A stretch of DNA of 64,000 bases from Arthrobacter crusticola (GCF_004357995.1 NZ_SMTK01000001.1:558001-622000); one strand, 5' to 3'; numbered from the stretch's first letter, positions 1 through 9,040 are shown. Program-made: numbers and translations. The notes: generated by a model not told the origin, from the sequence alone.

Positions 1-993
1 CCGGTCTGGGCGATGGCCCTGGTGTTCATGATCCTCTTCACGGCCATCAACCTCACCGGCGTGCGCAACTTCGGCGGGTTCGAATACTGGTTCGCAATCT
101 TCAAGGTCGCGGCGATTGTCGTCTTCCTCGCCATCGGCGCCGCCCTAGTCCTGAACCTGCTTCCCGGGGTGCGGTCACCGGGACTGTCCAACCTCACCAC
201 CGATTTCGCCCCCGCCGGGCTCGAGGGCGTCGCTACAGCCTTGTTCATCGTCATCTTCGCCTTCGGCGGCACGGAGATCGTCAGCGTCGCCGCAGCCGAG
301 ACCGAAAACCCCTCCCGGAGCATCGGTCGGGCCGTCCGGACCGTGGTGTGGCGCATTCTCGTGTTCTATGTCGGTTCCGTCCTGGTGATCATTCTCGTGT
401 TGCCCGCCACCTCGCCGGCATTGGCCTCGCCGTTCAACGGGGTCCTCGACGCTGCGCGGATCCCGGGGGCGGGCACCGCCATCACCATCGTGGCGGTCCT
501 GGCGCTGCTCTCGGCCCTCAACGCGAACCTCTACGGAGCCTCGCGGATGATCTACTCCCTGGCGGAGCGCGAGCAGGCACCCCGGTACATCCAGCATCTG
601 AGCCCTGCCCGGGTGCCACGGCGGGCGGTGACTGTTTCGGTGGTCTTCGGTTTCGCCGCAACCGTCCTCGAACTGTTGTTCCCGGAACGCATCCTGCCTG
701 CCCTTTTTCAGCTCCTGGGGTCAACCTGCCTTGTCGTGTGGGGTTCCGCCCTCGTGTCGCAGATCATCCTTCGGCGGCGGGCGGACCGCGCCGGCACACC
801 CCTGCCGGTGCGGATGAGGGGGTTCCCCTGGCTCACCGGCGTCGCGCTGATCATCCTGGCCGCGATCTTCGCCGTCGGGCTCAGCGCCGAAACGAGCCGC
901 ACCCAGCTGATCAGCACCGCCCTCCTCATTGCCGCAATCGCCGCCGCGAGCACCCTGTTCCGCAGGGCCCGTTCGCGCCAGCCGGCGGCCTAG
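1..993 (+). CDS. APC-family amino acid permease, 3' part
   Basis: The reading frame is open from the first base of the window, so the N-terminal part lies outside it. The visible 330 residues are a run of hydrophobic helices separated by short loops. They include a segment with FGGTEIVSVAAAETENPSRS, which is typical of the APC superfamily (AnsP/AroP/GabP-type H+ symporters), and a NANLYGASRMIYSLA stretch found in the same family. The role is uptake of an amino acid across the cytoplasmic membrane; the substrate cannot be told from this fragment. It ends in basic residues and TAG, and a separate gene follows 95 bases later. Confidence 0.85.
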   Translation, partial: PVWAMALVFMILFTAINLTGVRNFGGFEYWFAIFKVAAIVVFLAIGAALVLNLLPGVRSPGLSNLTTDFAPAGLEGVATALFIVIFAFGGTEIVSVAAAETENPSRSIGRAVRTVVWRILVFYVGSVLVIILVLPATSPALASPFNGVLDAARIPGAGTAITIVAVLALLSALNANLYGASRMIYSLAEREQAPRYIQHLSPARVPRRAVTVSVVFGFAATVLELLFPERILPALFQLLGSTCLVVWGSALVSQIILRRRADRAGTPLPVRMRGFPWLTGVALIILAAIFAVGLSAETSRTQLISTALLIAAIAAASTLFRRARSRQPAA

Positions 994-1088
994 GGGCAGC
1001 AGCCGTTGTGCCCGCACCGGCCTTGCCCGTCAGTAAGACACCGGCCTATAGTGGCGGATCATTCAGGCCGCCGGGCAGGAGAGCTGAC

Positions 1089-1661
1089 ATGGCCGAGATC
1101 CTTCTGTTCCACCATGCCCAGGGGATGACCGCCGGACTGAAAGAGTTTGCCGGCACCCTCCGGGCCGCGGGCCATACCGTCCACGCGCCGGACCTGTTCG
1201 ACGGCCGGATCTTCGACTCCCTCGACGACGGCCTGGACTACGCAGGCACGCTGGGCTTCGACACCGTTCTGCGCCGGGGCGCCGAGGCTGCGGCCGATCT
1301 CCCTGCCGGGCTGGTCTACCTCGGCTTTTCCCTTGGGGTGATGCCGGCGCAGCGGTTGGCCCAGACCCGCGGAGGCGCCCGGGGCGCCATCCTCCTGCAC
1401 TCCTGCCTCCCGGTCGGCGAGTTCGGTGGATGGCCTGCGGGGGTGCCGGTCCAGGTCCACGCCATGGAGCAGGACCCGTTCTTCGCCGGCGGGGGTGACC
1501 TCGACGCAGCCCGGGCCCTCACCAGCGCAGCGGCCGACGCCGGCCTTTTCCTCTATCCCGGCGCCGAGCACCTCTTCGCCGACAGTTCACTGCCCTCCTA
1601 CGACACCGCCGCAGCCGCACTGCTCACCCGCCGGGTGCTCGGCTTCCTCGCCGTGGCCTAG
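1089..1661 (+). CDS. Dienelactone hydrolase family protein
   Basis: 190-residue alpha/beta hydrolase. The ATG at 1089 follows a GCAGGAGAG ribosome-binding site; the longer frame upstream overlaps the permease in another frame and is not coding. The nucleophile elbow reads GFSLG (about residue 83), so the nucleophile would be Ser rather than the Cys of classical dienelactone hydrolase. An Asp in MEQDPFF and a His in GAEHLF complete a plausible triad. The family hydrolyses esters or lactones in the cytoplasm; the substrate is unknown. It stands alone, with a 213-base gap in which I see no gene before the next CDS. Confidence 0.8.
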   Translation: MAEILLFHHAQGMTAGLKEFAGTLRAAGHTVHAPDLFDGRIFDSLDDGLDYAGTLGFDTVLRRGAEAAADLPAGLVYLGFSLGVMPAQRLAQTRGGARGAILLHSCLPVGEFGGWPAGVPVQVHAMEQDPFFAGGGDLDAARALTSAAADAGLFLYPGAEHLFADSSLPSYDTAAAALLTRRVLGFLAVA

Positions 1662-1874
1662 ACGGCAGGGGCTTTGGTGATCCGGGACTGCGGCACACGC
1701 CCGGCTGCCAGCGGCACGGAGGTCTTCAGCTCCGGAGGGCCGACCGTTGGGAGGGCCAGACGAGGTGTACCCAGCACCGGCACAGCTTCATGGCGCATCC
1801 TAGGAGGGAACACCGCGAAGAATCCGGGACGCCCGGCTCGCCATCCCCGCCCGCGCGTCCCTGAAAGGACCCCC

Positions 1875-2510
1875 ATGATCCTGGTGCTGATCGGCATCGA
1901 CGGCGCGGGAAAAACGACGGCCGCGCACGCACTGGCCGCGCACGTGCCGCCGGGCACCGACGTCCTGGTGCTGGGCAACTACTCGGGGCGGAAGACGTTG
2001 AGCCGATGGACCCGGCGGTTCGGCGTGCAGCCGCCGGCCCGGCTGATGGACGCCGCCGAGACGGTGGTGCGCCTGCTCAACGTGCTGCTGAACTCCGTGA
2101 AGGCCGCACGCTTCGACGGCCTGGTGATTATGGACCGGCACCTTCACTGCCAGCTCGCCCTCAGGGCCGCCCGGGGCCTGCACCGCGGCGCCCTCCTGCG
2201 GGTCGTGCTGAGGCTGCTGCCACGCCCCGACGCCGTCGTGCTCCTCGACCTGCCCGCCGAACAGGCCCAGCTTCGCATCGCAGCGCGCGGTACGGACAGC
2301 GAAAACCTCGACGAACTGCAGGCGTACCGCTCGGCGTACCTGGCCCAGGCGCGGGAGGCCGGGCACCCGGTGATCGACGCCGGACGGGCACCCGAGGCCG
2401 TCGTGGCGGACCTGCGGGGCGTCCTGGCCGGACTCCGCGCTGGTGCCTCCCCGGGACCGGCCGGAACGCTTTCGCCGCCGAGCGGTGCGGGACCGGAGCT
2501 CCCCGGATGA
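1875..2510 (+). CDS. Thymidylate-kinase-like P-loop kinase
   Basis: 211 residues. The protein begins almost directly with a Walker A loop, GIDGAGKTT (about residues 6-14). A DRHLHCQLA segment (about 78-86) corresponds to the DR motif of TMP kinases, and LLDLPAEQAQLRIAARG resembles the LID region. The likely role is phosphorylation of a nucleotide or nucleotide-like substrate, but it is divergent from housekeeping Tmk, so substrate specificity is inference. The start ATG at 1875 has an AAAGGA site upstream. Its TGA overlaps the start of the deformylase gene (ATGA), suggesting translational coupling. Confidence 0.7.
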   Translation: MILVLIGIDGAGKTTAAHALAAHVPPGTDVLVLGNYSGRKTLSRWTRRFGVQPPARLMDAAETVVRLLNVLLNSVKAARFDGLVIMDRHLHCQLALRAARGLHRGALLRVVLRLLPRPDAVVLLDLPAEQAQLRIAARGTDSENLDELQAYRSAYLAQAREAGHPVIDAGRAPEAVVADLRGVLAGLRAGASPGPAGTLSPPSGAGPELPG

Positions 2511-3181
2511 GTTCCTCGTACGATGAGTCCATGGAGACACCGTCCGCGCCCGCTGCCAGCTACTCACCCTCCCAGCTCCACGACCTGGTGCACTCAATCC
2601 TGGGCCAGGAGCTGCCGCCGATCGTCCGGGCCGGGCACCCGGTGCTGCGGATGCAGGCGCAGGCCTTCGACGGCCAGCTGGGCGACGCGGACCTCGCGGC
2701 CCTGATCACCCTGATGCGCCGGGTGATGCACCACGCCCCCGGCGTGGGACTCGCCGCTCCGCAGCTGGGTATCCCCCTGAGCATCGCCGTCGTGGAGGAC
2801 AAGGGGGTGGAGGACGACGCCGTCGCCATCGAACGCGGCCGCACTCCCCTGCCGTTCTTTGCCATGATCAACCCCCGCTATTCCGCGGCGGGCGCGGCCA
2901 CCGCATCCTTCTACGAGGGGTGCCTGTCGGTCCCCGGCTACCAGGCCGTGGTGGAGCGGCACCGGGAGGTCTCGCTGGAGTACACCACGCCGGACGGCCG
3001 GGGCGTGACGACCCGCCTGGGCGGCTGGCCGGCGCGCATCGTGCAGCACGAGACGGACCACCTCAACGGCATTCTGTACCTGGACCGGGCGGAGACCCGC
3101 TCCCTGGCCGACAACCTCGAGTACACGCGCCGCTGGGCCCAGCCGTCGGTGGAAGAGGCCCGCCGGGGCCTCGGCTTCTAG
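2507..3181 (+). CDS. def: Peptide deformylase
   Basis: 224 residues. Removes the formyl group from the N-terminal methionine of new proteins. All three deformylase motifs are present: GVGLAAPQLG (motif 1, about residue 81), EGCLSVPGY (motif 2, with the metal-binding Cys) and QHETDHLNG (motif 3, HExxH-like with catalytic Glu and two metal His). The N terminus carries about 30 residues more than minimal deformylases, as in other actinobacterial forms. ATG 2507 overlaps the preceding stop by four bases; an in-frame ATG at 2531 is a possible alternative start. Confidence 0.95.
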   Translation: MSSSYDESMETPSAPAASYSPSQLHDLVHSILGQELPPIVRAGHPVLRMQAQAFDGQLGDADLAALITLMRRVMHHAPGVGLAAPQLGIPLSIAVVEDKGVEDDAVAIERGRTPLPFFAMINPRYSAAGAATASFYEGCLSVPGYQAVVERHREVSLEYTTPDGRGVTTRLGGWPARIVQHETDHLNGILYLDRAETRSLADNLEYTRRWAQPSVEEARRGLGF

Positions 3182-3205
3182 GACCGGGCGGCTGCTCCCG
3201 CCGGT

Positions 3206-5242
3206 TTACCGCTCCGGGCCCGAGTCCGCCGGCTGGTTCCGCCCGCTGGGGAGCCAGTTTGCCCACCATCGAAGGATGTGTTCGAACCGCTGGCGGCGGT
3301 GCCAGGGGGTGCCGGAGCGGGAGAGCTCGTGGTTTTCCCCCGGGAACAGGAGGAGTTCGGTCGGTACGCCCTGTTTCCTGAGCGCCGTGTAGTAGCGCTG
3401 GGCCTGCTCGACCGGGCACCGCAGGTCCTCCTCGGAATGGATCACGAAGGTCGGTGTGTTCACAGAGCCGATCTGGGCGAAGGGGTTCTGGCCCCGCACC
3501 TTCTCGGGGTCGGTGCCCGTGTACTCGTCGGAGAAGAACCAGCCGATGTCCGAGGAGCCGATGAACGACGACGGGTCGAGATATCCCCGCTCCACGATGG
3601 CGGCGGTAAACCGGTGGTCCTGGGAGATGGTCCAGGCGGTGAGGTAGCCGCCGTAGGAGCCGCCCATAATGCCGACCCGGCTGCCGTCCATCGCGGCGTA
3701 CTTGCCGAGGGCGCCCTCGAGGAACGCCAGGACGTCCTGGAGGTCGAGGGTCCCCATCGCCTCCTTGATGACCCGCCCGTGTTCCTGCCCGTATCCGGCC
3801 GACCCCCGCGGATTGCACATCAGCACGGCGTAGCCGGCGCGGGCGTAAACCTGGGCTTCGTCGAAGTAGCCCCAGCCGTACTGGGAGAAGGGGCCCCCGT
3901 GGATATTCAGCAGCACCGGGTGGGGGCCCTCCCCCTCGGGCAGGATCACCCACCCGTGCACCTGGGCCCCATCGGGCGCCGGGAAGATCTCTTCAACCGC
4001 GGGTGAGACCGTCGTGGCGCCGCGCAGTTCGGCGGAGAAATCGGTGAGGGGCCGCAGCCCGTCCGGGTCCACCAGCGCCGCATCGCCGGCCGTGCCGGGG
4101 CCCGTGTAGCTTACGAGGACGCGGCCGTCGGCGGAGGCAGCGCCGGTCACCACGACCGGTCCATCGACGAGGGTGGAGGCCGTGCCGTCCGCGCCGACCT
4201 CAAGCAGCCCGCAGGCGCCACGGGTGCGGTGAATGACCAGGACCGACGAGTCCCCGTGCGGGACCACCTCGAGGACTTCGCCGAGGTCAACGGTCTCGGC
4301 GTCCGTCAGCCGGCGGGCTTCCCCCGGTGAGTCCATCGGAGCGGCATACAGTCCGGTATTGCGCGCCACGAAGTCGAGGCCGGTGGCGGAGAGCTCACCG
4401 GCGAGGTAGAAGAGCCATCGGCCGTCCCTGCTCTGGACCGGCGCCGCGCAGTCGAGCCGCCGGGCCGCTGAGAGCCCCGACAGCTGCTCCCTGCCGGTGC
4501 CGTCCCGGCGGACCGAATACACCTCGCTGGACAGGGTCGAATCGGCGTCCGGGCTGAGGGCGGCGGTGAACAGGATCCGGGTGCCGTCGGCGGTGAACCG
4601 GGGGCTGTTGTGGTCCGCCGGGTCCGAGGTGAGCTGGACGGGCCCGGGCAGAGGGCCGGGACGGTCCGCACCCGCGTCCCTGGCGGCCCGGCCCACGGGC
4701 TCGATGAAGGGTTCTGCCTCGAGGCTTGGGACATCGACCAGGAAGAGCTGGGCGCGCTTGTCGGCCGTGTAGCCGAGCCCGTTGGCGCGGTACTGGAAGG
4801 TGGTGATCCGCCGCGGGTCCTCGGCCGAAGCGCCGACTCCCTCGACGGTGCCGTAGCGGCCGGCCTCGGGCACGCGGGCGACGAACACGATCGACCGCGA
4901 ATCGGGGGCGAAGCGGAAGTCCTCAACGCCGAGGGGCTGGTCGGTGACCTGCAACGGCTCACCGCCGCGGGCGTCCATGAGGTGCAGCTGCGGCTTATCG
5001 CCCGGACGGGACCGCAGGAAGCCCAGCAGCGAGCCGTCCGGAGAGAACTGGGGGGCGGTGTCGCGGAAGCCGCGGCTGAGGCGGCGGTGCGAGCCCGACT
5101 CCGTCTGCAGTTCCCACAACTGGCCCACGTACGCGTCGGCGTCGAAATCGGGGCGGGTTACGGCGAACACCGCCCGTCCGCCGTCGGGATGGAGCGTCGG
5201 GGTGCCGACGGAGTGCAGGAGGTTCAGCTGATCAGGTTCCAT
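3206..5242 (-). CDS. S9 family (prolyl oligopeptidase-type) peptidase
   Basis: About 678 residues. The N-terminal two thirds has WD40/TolB-like repeats typical of an S9 beta-propeller (phrases such as RDTAPQFSPDGSLLGF and NSPRFTADGTRILF). The C-terminal alpha/beta hydrolase domain carries the nucleophile in GGSYGGY (about residue 528), an acidic SEEDLRCP loop and the His of GENHELSRSG. This matches acylaminoacyl-peptidase/dipeptidyl-peptidase relatives acting on oligopeptides in the cytoplasm; no signal peptide is seen. The ATG at 5242 is preferred over the TTG at 5245. TAGTCT lies seven bases before it, compatible with a leaderless message. It is convergent with def and divergent from the next gene. 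Confidence 0.9.
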   Translation of the reverse strand: MEPDQLNLLHSVGTPTLHPDGGRAVFAVTRPDFDADAYVGQLWELQTESGSHRRLSRGFRDTAPQFSPDGSLLGFLRSRPGDKPQLHLMDARGGEPLQVTDQPLGVEDFRFAPDSRSIVFVARVPEAGRYGTVEGVGASAEDPRRITTFQYRANGLGYTADKRAQLFLVDVPSLEAEPFIEPVGRAARDAGADRPGPLPGPVQLTSDPADHNSPRFTADGTRILFTAALSPDADSTLSSEVYSVRRDGTGREQLSGLSAARRLDCAAPVQSRDGRWLFYLAGELSATGLDFVARNTGLYAAPMDSPGEARRLTDAETVDLGEVLEVVPHGDSSVLVIHRTRGACGLLEVGADGTASTLVDGPVVVTGAASADGRVLVSYTGPGTAGDAALVDPDGLRPLTDFSAELRGATTVSPAVEEIFPAPDGAQVHGWVILPEGEGPHPVLLNIHGGPFSQYGWGYFDEAQVYARAGYAVLMCNPRGSAGYGQEHGRVIKEAMGTLDLQDVLAFLEGALGKYAAMDGSRVGIMGGSYGGYLTAWTISQDHRFTAAIVERGYLDPSSFIGSSDIGWFFSDEYTGTDPEKVRGQNPFAQIGSVNTPTFVIHSEEDLRCPVEQAQRYYTALRKQGVPTELLLFPGENHELSRSGTPWHRRQRFEHILRWWANWLPSGRNQPADSGPER

Positions 5243-5289
5243 CAACCCGAGACTAATGCGTCGAAGTCCGCTCCGCCTAGGATGGTGGG

Positions 5290-6159
5290 ATGCCCGCCGC
5301 GCCCGAGACCCTGCTCCTGTGCCCCGTGTGCGGATCCTTCCTCCGGCCGGACGGGCGCGGCCTTGCCTGCGCTTCAGGGCACCGGTTCGACGCCGCCCGG
5401 CAGGGCTATGTCAACCTGCTGACCGGCAGGGGGACGCCGTTCGAAGCCGACAGCGCCGCGATGGTCGAGGCGCGGGCGAGGTTCCTCGCCGCTGGACACT
5501 ACGCGCCCCTGAGGGACGCGATCGCCGGGGCGGCACAGCGGCACGCGCCCGAACCCGGCGTGATCGTTGACGCCGGCGCCGGGACCGGCTACTACCTGCG
5601 CGGCCTGGCCGACCGCTTCCCCGGAGCGCTGCCGGTCGCACTCGATATCTCGAAGTTCGCGTTGCGCAGGGCCGCCCGCGAGCTGCCCGGCGGCATCGCG
5701 CTCGTGTGGGACCTGTGGCGGCCGCTCCCCCTGTCCTCAGGCAGCGCGGACCTGCTCCTCAATATCTTCGCGCCCCGCAATGTCGACGAGTTCGTCCGTG
5801 TGCTCTCCCCGGGAGGGCTGCTGGTGGTGGCGACACCGCTGCCCGGTCACCTTGGCGAGGCCGCCCGACTGGTCCCGATGCTCGAGGTCCCGGCCGATAA
5901 GGCACAGGACCTCGCCGGGTCCCTGGAGGGGCGCCTGACCGAAGTGGAGCGCCGGGAGGTCGTCCATGAGATGCGGCTGTCCCCGGAGGAGCTCGCGGAC
6001 GTGGCCGCCATGGGCCCGGCGGCACGCCACCTCGAACCCCGGCAGCTTGCGGCCCTGCTCGAGGGGCTGGACCGGGAGGTCCCGGTGACCGCCCGCTTCA
6101 CCGTCCAGGCGTTCCGCCACTCCTCACCGGCCCAGCGGACCGCCGGGCCCGCCCGCTAG
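5290..6159 (+). CDS. RlmA-type rRNA (guanine-N1) methyltransferase
   Basis: 289 residues. An N-terminal zinc-binding knuckle is visible as Cys11, Cys14, Cys27 and His31, followed by the family signature RQGYVNLLT. The SAM-binding motif is IVDAGAGTGYY (about residues 95-105), and NIFAPRN lies in the position of motif IV. Known members methylate a G in 23S rRNA hairpin 35 and can confer tylosin/mycinamicin resistance (TlrB, MyrA) or act as housekeeping RlmA. Housekeeping is assumed because no antibiotic genes are nearby. TAGGAT ends exactly six bases before the ATG, suggesting a leaderless mRNA. Its TAG overlaps the convergent neighbour's TAG (CTAG). Confidence 0.85.
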   Translation: MPAAPETLLLCPVCGSFLRPDGRGLACASGHRFDAARQGYVNLLTGRGTPFEADSAAMVEARARFLAAGHYAPLRDAIAGAAQRHAPEPGVIVDAGAGTGYYLRGLADRFPGALPVALDISKFALRRAARELPGGIALVWDLWRPLPLSSGSADLLLNIFAPRNVDEFVRVLSPGGLLVVATPLPGHLGEAARLVPMLEVPADKAQDLAGSLEGRLTEVERREVVHEMRLSPEELADVAAMGPAARHLEPRQLAALLEGLDREVPVTARFTVQAFRHSSPAQRTAGPAR

Positions 6160-6800
6160 GCCTTCCCACCGGAGCTGCCGCGCAGTGGAACATGAAGCGC
6201 CCGCAGGGCCTGTTGCACGAGCGGACCGATGGCCAACGCGAAAACGACGGTGCCGAGCCCCACGACGCCGCCCAGCAGGAACCCCACGACGACGACCGCG
6301 AGTTCGATCGATCCCCGGACCGTCCACACGGGCCAGCCCGTCAGTCGGACCAGGCCGGTCATCAGGCCGTCCCGGGGGCCGGGCCCCATACCTGCGCCGA
6401 TATACAGCGCCGTCGCAACGGCGAGCAGCACCAGGCCGGCGGTGAACATGAGCCCCTGAAGGACCAGATGGTCCGGAGCGGTGAGCAGCCGGAGGACGAC
6501 GTCGGCGGCAAGGCCAACGAGGACCGTATTGGCGATCGTCCCCCAGCCGGGACGCTGGCGGATGGGAATCCACAGCAGCAGCACCCCGATGCTGATCACC
6601 ACGGTCGCGATACCGAAACTCAGGCCCGTGCTCCGTGCGAGTCCCTGCCCGAAGACATCCCAGGGCGAGGCGCCCAGGTTTGCACGGACCATGAGCGCGA
6701 TCGAGGCACCGTAAAGGAACAATCCGAGGTACAGCCGGAGGTGGCGCAGCAGCAGGTTTGGAGAGGTGAGGAGGCGAAGGAGCACGTTCAAGTGTCCCAC
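6156..6800 (-). CDS. YczE/YitT-like integral membrane protein
   Basis: About 214 residues with five to six strongly hydrophobic segments. The phrase ANLGASPWDVFGQGL near the first membrane segments and GMGPGPRDGLMTGL later are the hallmarks of the YczE/YyaS family. Its function is poorly defined; in Bacillus YczE is linked to Sfp and natural-product export, but nothing here supports that role. The start is uncertain: GTG at 6800, 6785 or 6815 and TTG at 6791 are all in frame. The frame stays open far upstream but reads into low-complexity shadow sequence. Divergent from the NfeD gene. Confidence 0.75.
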   Translation of the reverse strand: MGHLNVLLRLLTSPNLLLRHLRLYLGLFLYGASIALMVRANLGASPWDVFGQGLARSTGLSFGIATVVISIGVLLLWIPIRQRPGWGTIANTVLVGLAADVVLRLLTAPDHLVLQGLMFTAGLVLLAVATALYIGAGMGPGPRDGLMTGLVRLTGWPVWTVRGSIELAVVVVGFLLGGVVGLGTVVFALAIGPLVQQALRALHVPLRGSSGGKA

Positions 6801-6947
6801 CGCGCCCGCCAACACTCTCAAATCGATAACGACCGGACCGCGCGGGGCTCCGGGCCTAGGTATTGCCCGCCCACTTTGGCACAATGAGCAGCACATCCGA
6901 CAGCAGCCCTGCCGCCGGAGCCGCCCGCCGTTCCGGGAGGGGAAGCG

Positions 6948-7427
6948 ATGTTTGGTTGGCTGGTGGAGAACCCCTGGATTCTCTGGCTCGTCCTGTTCCT
7001 CGGTCTCGCTGCGGTCGAGACGCTCACGCTGGACCTGATGTTCCTCATGCTGTCGGTCGGGGCGCTCGCGGCCCTGATCGCCACCTTCGTAACCGGTTCC
7101 TTCTTCCTGCAGGGCCTGGCGTTCTGCGTCGTGGCGCTCATGATGGTCCTGCTGGTCCGCCCCATCGCCCTGAGGCACCTTCGGGCAGCCACCGGTGACC
7201 AGCGCTCCAACATCGAGCGCCTCATCGGCGAACCGGCGCTCGCCCTCGAGACCGTCACCTCCTCGTCCGGGACCGTCAAGATCGGCGGGGACACCTGGTC
7301 CGCCCGCACCCTGGACGGGATCTCGGTGCCCGCCGGTGCGCGGCTCGCCGTGGCGCGCATCGAAGGGGCCACCGCCGTCGTGGAGCCGGCGGCGGAGAGC
7401 CCCGATTCGAACGCCGACCACCTGTAA
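6948..7427 (+). CDS. NfeD family membrane protein
   Basis: 159 residues. Two or three N-terminal membrane helices (residues 1-70) are followed by a soluble C-terminal OB-fold-like domain (about 85-150) with the NfeD pattern LIGEPALALE and GDTWSART. The start at ATG 6948 has a GGGAGGGGAAG ribosome-binding site. NfeD proteins are nearly always encoded next to an SPFH/stomatin gene, as here (52 bases apart). Together they are thought to organise membrane microdomains and membrane-protein turnover. The position and OB fold make the call secure; the exact function remains inferred. Confidence 0.9.
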   Translation: MFGWLVENPWILWLVLFLGLAAVETLTLDLMFLMLSVGALAALIATFVTGSFFLQGLAFCVVALMMVLLVRPIALRHLRAATGDQRSNIERLIGEPALALETVTSSSGTVKIGGDTWSARTLDGISVPAGARLAVARIEGATAVVEPAAESPDSNADHL

Positions 7428-7479
7428 TCTTCAAGCGGGCCCACCGCGGTCCCGCAGTCCACTCGATCAAAGGGGATCC

Positions 7480-8424
7480 ATGAACGGCGACACCGGGACC
7501 ATCGGACTGACAATCATCCTGATCGTCCTTGTCCTTTTCGTTCTCATCGTGCTGGTGAAATCGGTGCGGATCATCCCGCAGGCCCGGGCGGGAGTGGTGG
7601 AGCGACTCGGCAAGTACCAGCGCACCCTGCTGCCGGGACTGACCATCCTGATTCCCTTCGTTGACCGGCTGCTGCCACTGCTCGACCTGCGGGAACAGGT
7701 CGTTTCCTTTCCTCCGCAGCCGGTGATCACGGAGGACAACCTGGTGGTCTCCATCGACACCGTCGTGTACTTCCAGGTGACCGATGCGCGGGCGGCGACT
7801 TACGAGATCGCGAACTACATTCAGGCGGTCGAACAGCTGACCACGACCACCCTGCGCAACGTCGTCGGCGGGCTGAACCTCGAGCAGGCGCTGACCTCCC
7901 GGGACCAGATCAACGGGCAGCTGCGTGGCGTCCTCGATGAGGCGACGGGCAAGTGGGGCATCCGGGTGTCACGGGTTGAGCTGAAGGCCATCGATCCGCC
8001 CCACTCCATCCAGGATTCAATGGAGAAGCAAATGCGGGCCGAGCGCGACCGCCGCGCCGCGATCCTCACCGCCGAGGGCACGAAGCAGTCCGCGATCCTC
8101 ACCGCCGAAGGTCAGCGGCAGGCCGCCATCCTGGCCGCGGAGGGCGACGCGAAGGCGGCGATCCTGCGCGCCGACGGCGAGGCCCAGGCCATCCAGAAGG
8201 TGTTCGATGCGATCCACCTGGGCAACCCGACACCGAAGCTGCTCGCCTACCAGTACCTGCAGACCCTGCCGAAGCTCGCCGATGGTTCCTCCAACAAGCT
8301 GTGGATCATCCCCAGCGAGATCGGTGACGCGCTGAAGGGACTTGGCAGCGTTCTCGGAACGACGACGTCGGACTCCCCCAACGGCCAGGCGGCCGACCAA
8401 AATGCGCAGATACGTGACGCCTGA
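7480..8424 (+). CDS. SPFH/Band 7 (stomatin-like) protein
   Basis: 314 residues. One N-terminal transmembrane helix (about residues 8-28) is followed by the Band 7 domain (RIIPQARAGVVERLGKY, then DLREQVVSFPPQPV). A long alpha-helical tail contains alanine/glutamate repeats of the form AAILxAEG (about 190-240), as expected for an oligomerising coiled coil. Bacterial stomatins form membrane-associated rings with NfeD partners; the preceding gene is exactly that. The start is ATG 7480 after AAAGGGGA. No obvious terminator separates it from the downstream rbpA promoter region. Confidence 0.92.
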   Translation: MNGDTGTIGLTIILIVLVLFVLIVLVKSVRIIPQARAGVVERLGKYQRTLLPGLTILIPFVDRLLPLLDLREQVVSFPPQPVITEDNLVVSIDTVVYFQVTDARAATYEIANYIQAVEQLTTTTLRNVVGGLNLEQALTSRDQINGQLRGVLDEATGKWGIRVSRVELKAIDPPHSIQDSMEKQMRAERDRRAAILTAEGTKQSAILTAEGQRQAAILAAEGDAKAAILRADGEAQAIQKVFDAIHLGNPTPKLLAYQYLQTLPKLADGSSNKLWIIPSEIGDALKGLGSVLGTTTSDSPNGQAADQNAQIRDA

Positions 8425-8437
8425 CGCAGGATCCGGG

Positions 8438-8501
8438 TATAGTTGGTGGTTTGCCGGAATTTCTCATCCCCGGCAGGAACATTCCCGCTTGATGCGGAGT
8501 T
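8438..8501 (+). promoter_or_regulatory. Two promoter-like elements upstream of rbpA
   Basis: TATAGT (8438-8443), 18 bases after GTGACG (8414-8419), resembles a housekeeping sigma promoter. Downstream, GGAAC (8476-8480) followed after exactly 18 bases by GTT (8499-8501) matches the known SigR/SigH-type consensus GGAAY-N18-GTT for thiol-oxidative-stress promoters. In Streptomyces coelicolor rbpA is a SigR target, so the match is biologically plausible. Both are read by eye; no transcript data are available. Confidence 0.55.
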
Positions 8502-8613
8502 ATACAGTATGCGTACTATCTCGGCCTCATGCTGCCTTCACCGGCGGTCGGGCCGTGGTGCACGCAGATCGGTGCCGGCCCAGCCGGAAGCCACTCGTTG
8601 AGTAGGAGAAAAT

Positions 8614-8961
8614 ATGAGCGATCGCAGCCTGCGCGGAATGCGCCTCGGAGCGCAAAGCATGGAAACCGAATCGGGCGTGGAGCCCGCTCCGCGCCAACGG
8701 GTTGAGTACCGCTGCGAGGACGGGGAGCGCGTCTTCGTGACGTTCGCCGCCGAAGCGGAAATCCCACCGGTGTGGGTTTCCAAGACCGGCAAGGAAGCGC
8801 TCCTGGTGGACGGGGAGCGCCCCGACACCTCTAACGACAAGCCGGTGCGTACGCACTGGGACATGCTGCTTGAGCGCCGCTCCGTCGACGAACTCGAGCA
8901 GATCCTCCAGGACCGCCTGACGATCCTGCGTGAGCGCCGCGGCGAACGCCGGTCCGCCTAA
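8614..8961 (+). CDS. rbpA: RNA polymerase-binding protein RbpA
   Basis: 115 residues. An actinobacterial factor that binds RNA polymerase and the principal sigma factor and stabilises open complexes. Typical elements are the N-terminal LRGMRLGAQSMET, a central beta domain around EAEIPPVW, and the nearly invariant C-terminal THWDMLLERRSVDELEQIL (sigma-interaction domain). Only one Cys is present, so the zinc site of some RbpA proteins cannot form. The ATG at 8614 has AGGAG upstream. Two candidate promoters precede it and a strong hairpin terminator follows. The convergent mannosyltransferase neighbour is the same arrangement as rbpA/ppm1 in mycobacteria. Confidence 0.97.
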   Translation: MSDRSLRGMRLGAQSMETESGVEPAPRQRVEYRCEDGERVFVTFAAEAEIPPVWVSKTGKEALLVDGERPDTSNDKPVRTHWDMLLERRSVDELEQILQDRLTILRERRGERRSA

Positions 8962-8997
8962 CGCCGGTCCGTCCAACGCCAGGGTCCTTCCCGGCCG

Positions 8998-9040
8998 ATG
9001 CCGGTGACGCCACCTTCGGGTGGGGTCACCGGCATTTTTT
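8998..9040 (+). terminator. Rho-independent terminator of rbpA
   Basis: A 17-base stem (8998-9014 pairing with 9019-9035, one mismatch) closed by a TTCG tetraloop and followed by a run of T (9035-9040). It sits 36 bases after the rbpA stop and before the convergent mannosyltransferase end, so it may also stop leftward transcription less efficiently. Confidence 0.93.

Noticed and set aside
668-683. Another SOS-like sequence TCGAAC-TGTT-GTTCCC
   Set aside because: Two mismatches in the right half and located in the middle of the permease coding sequence; best explained by chance.
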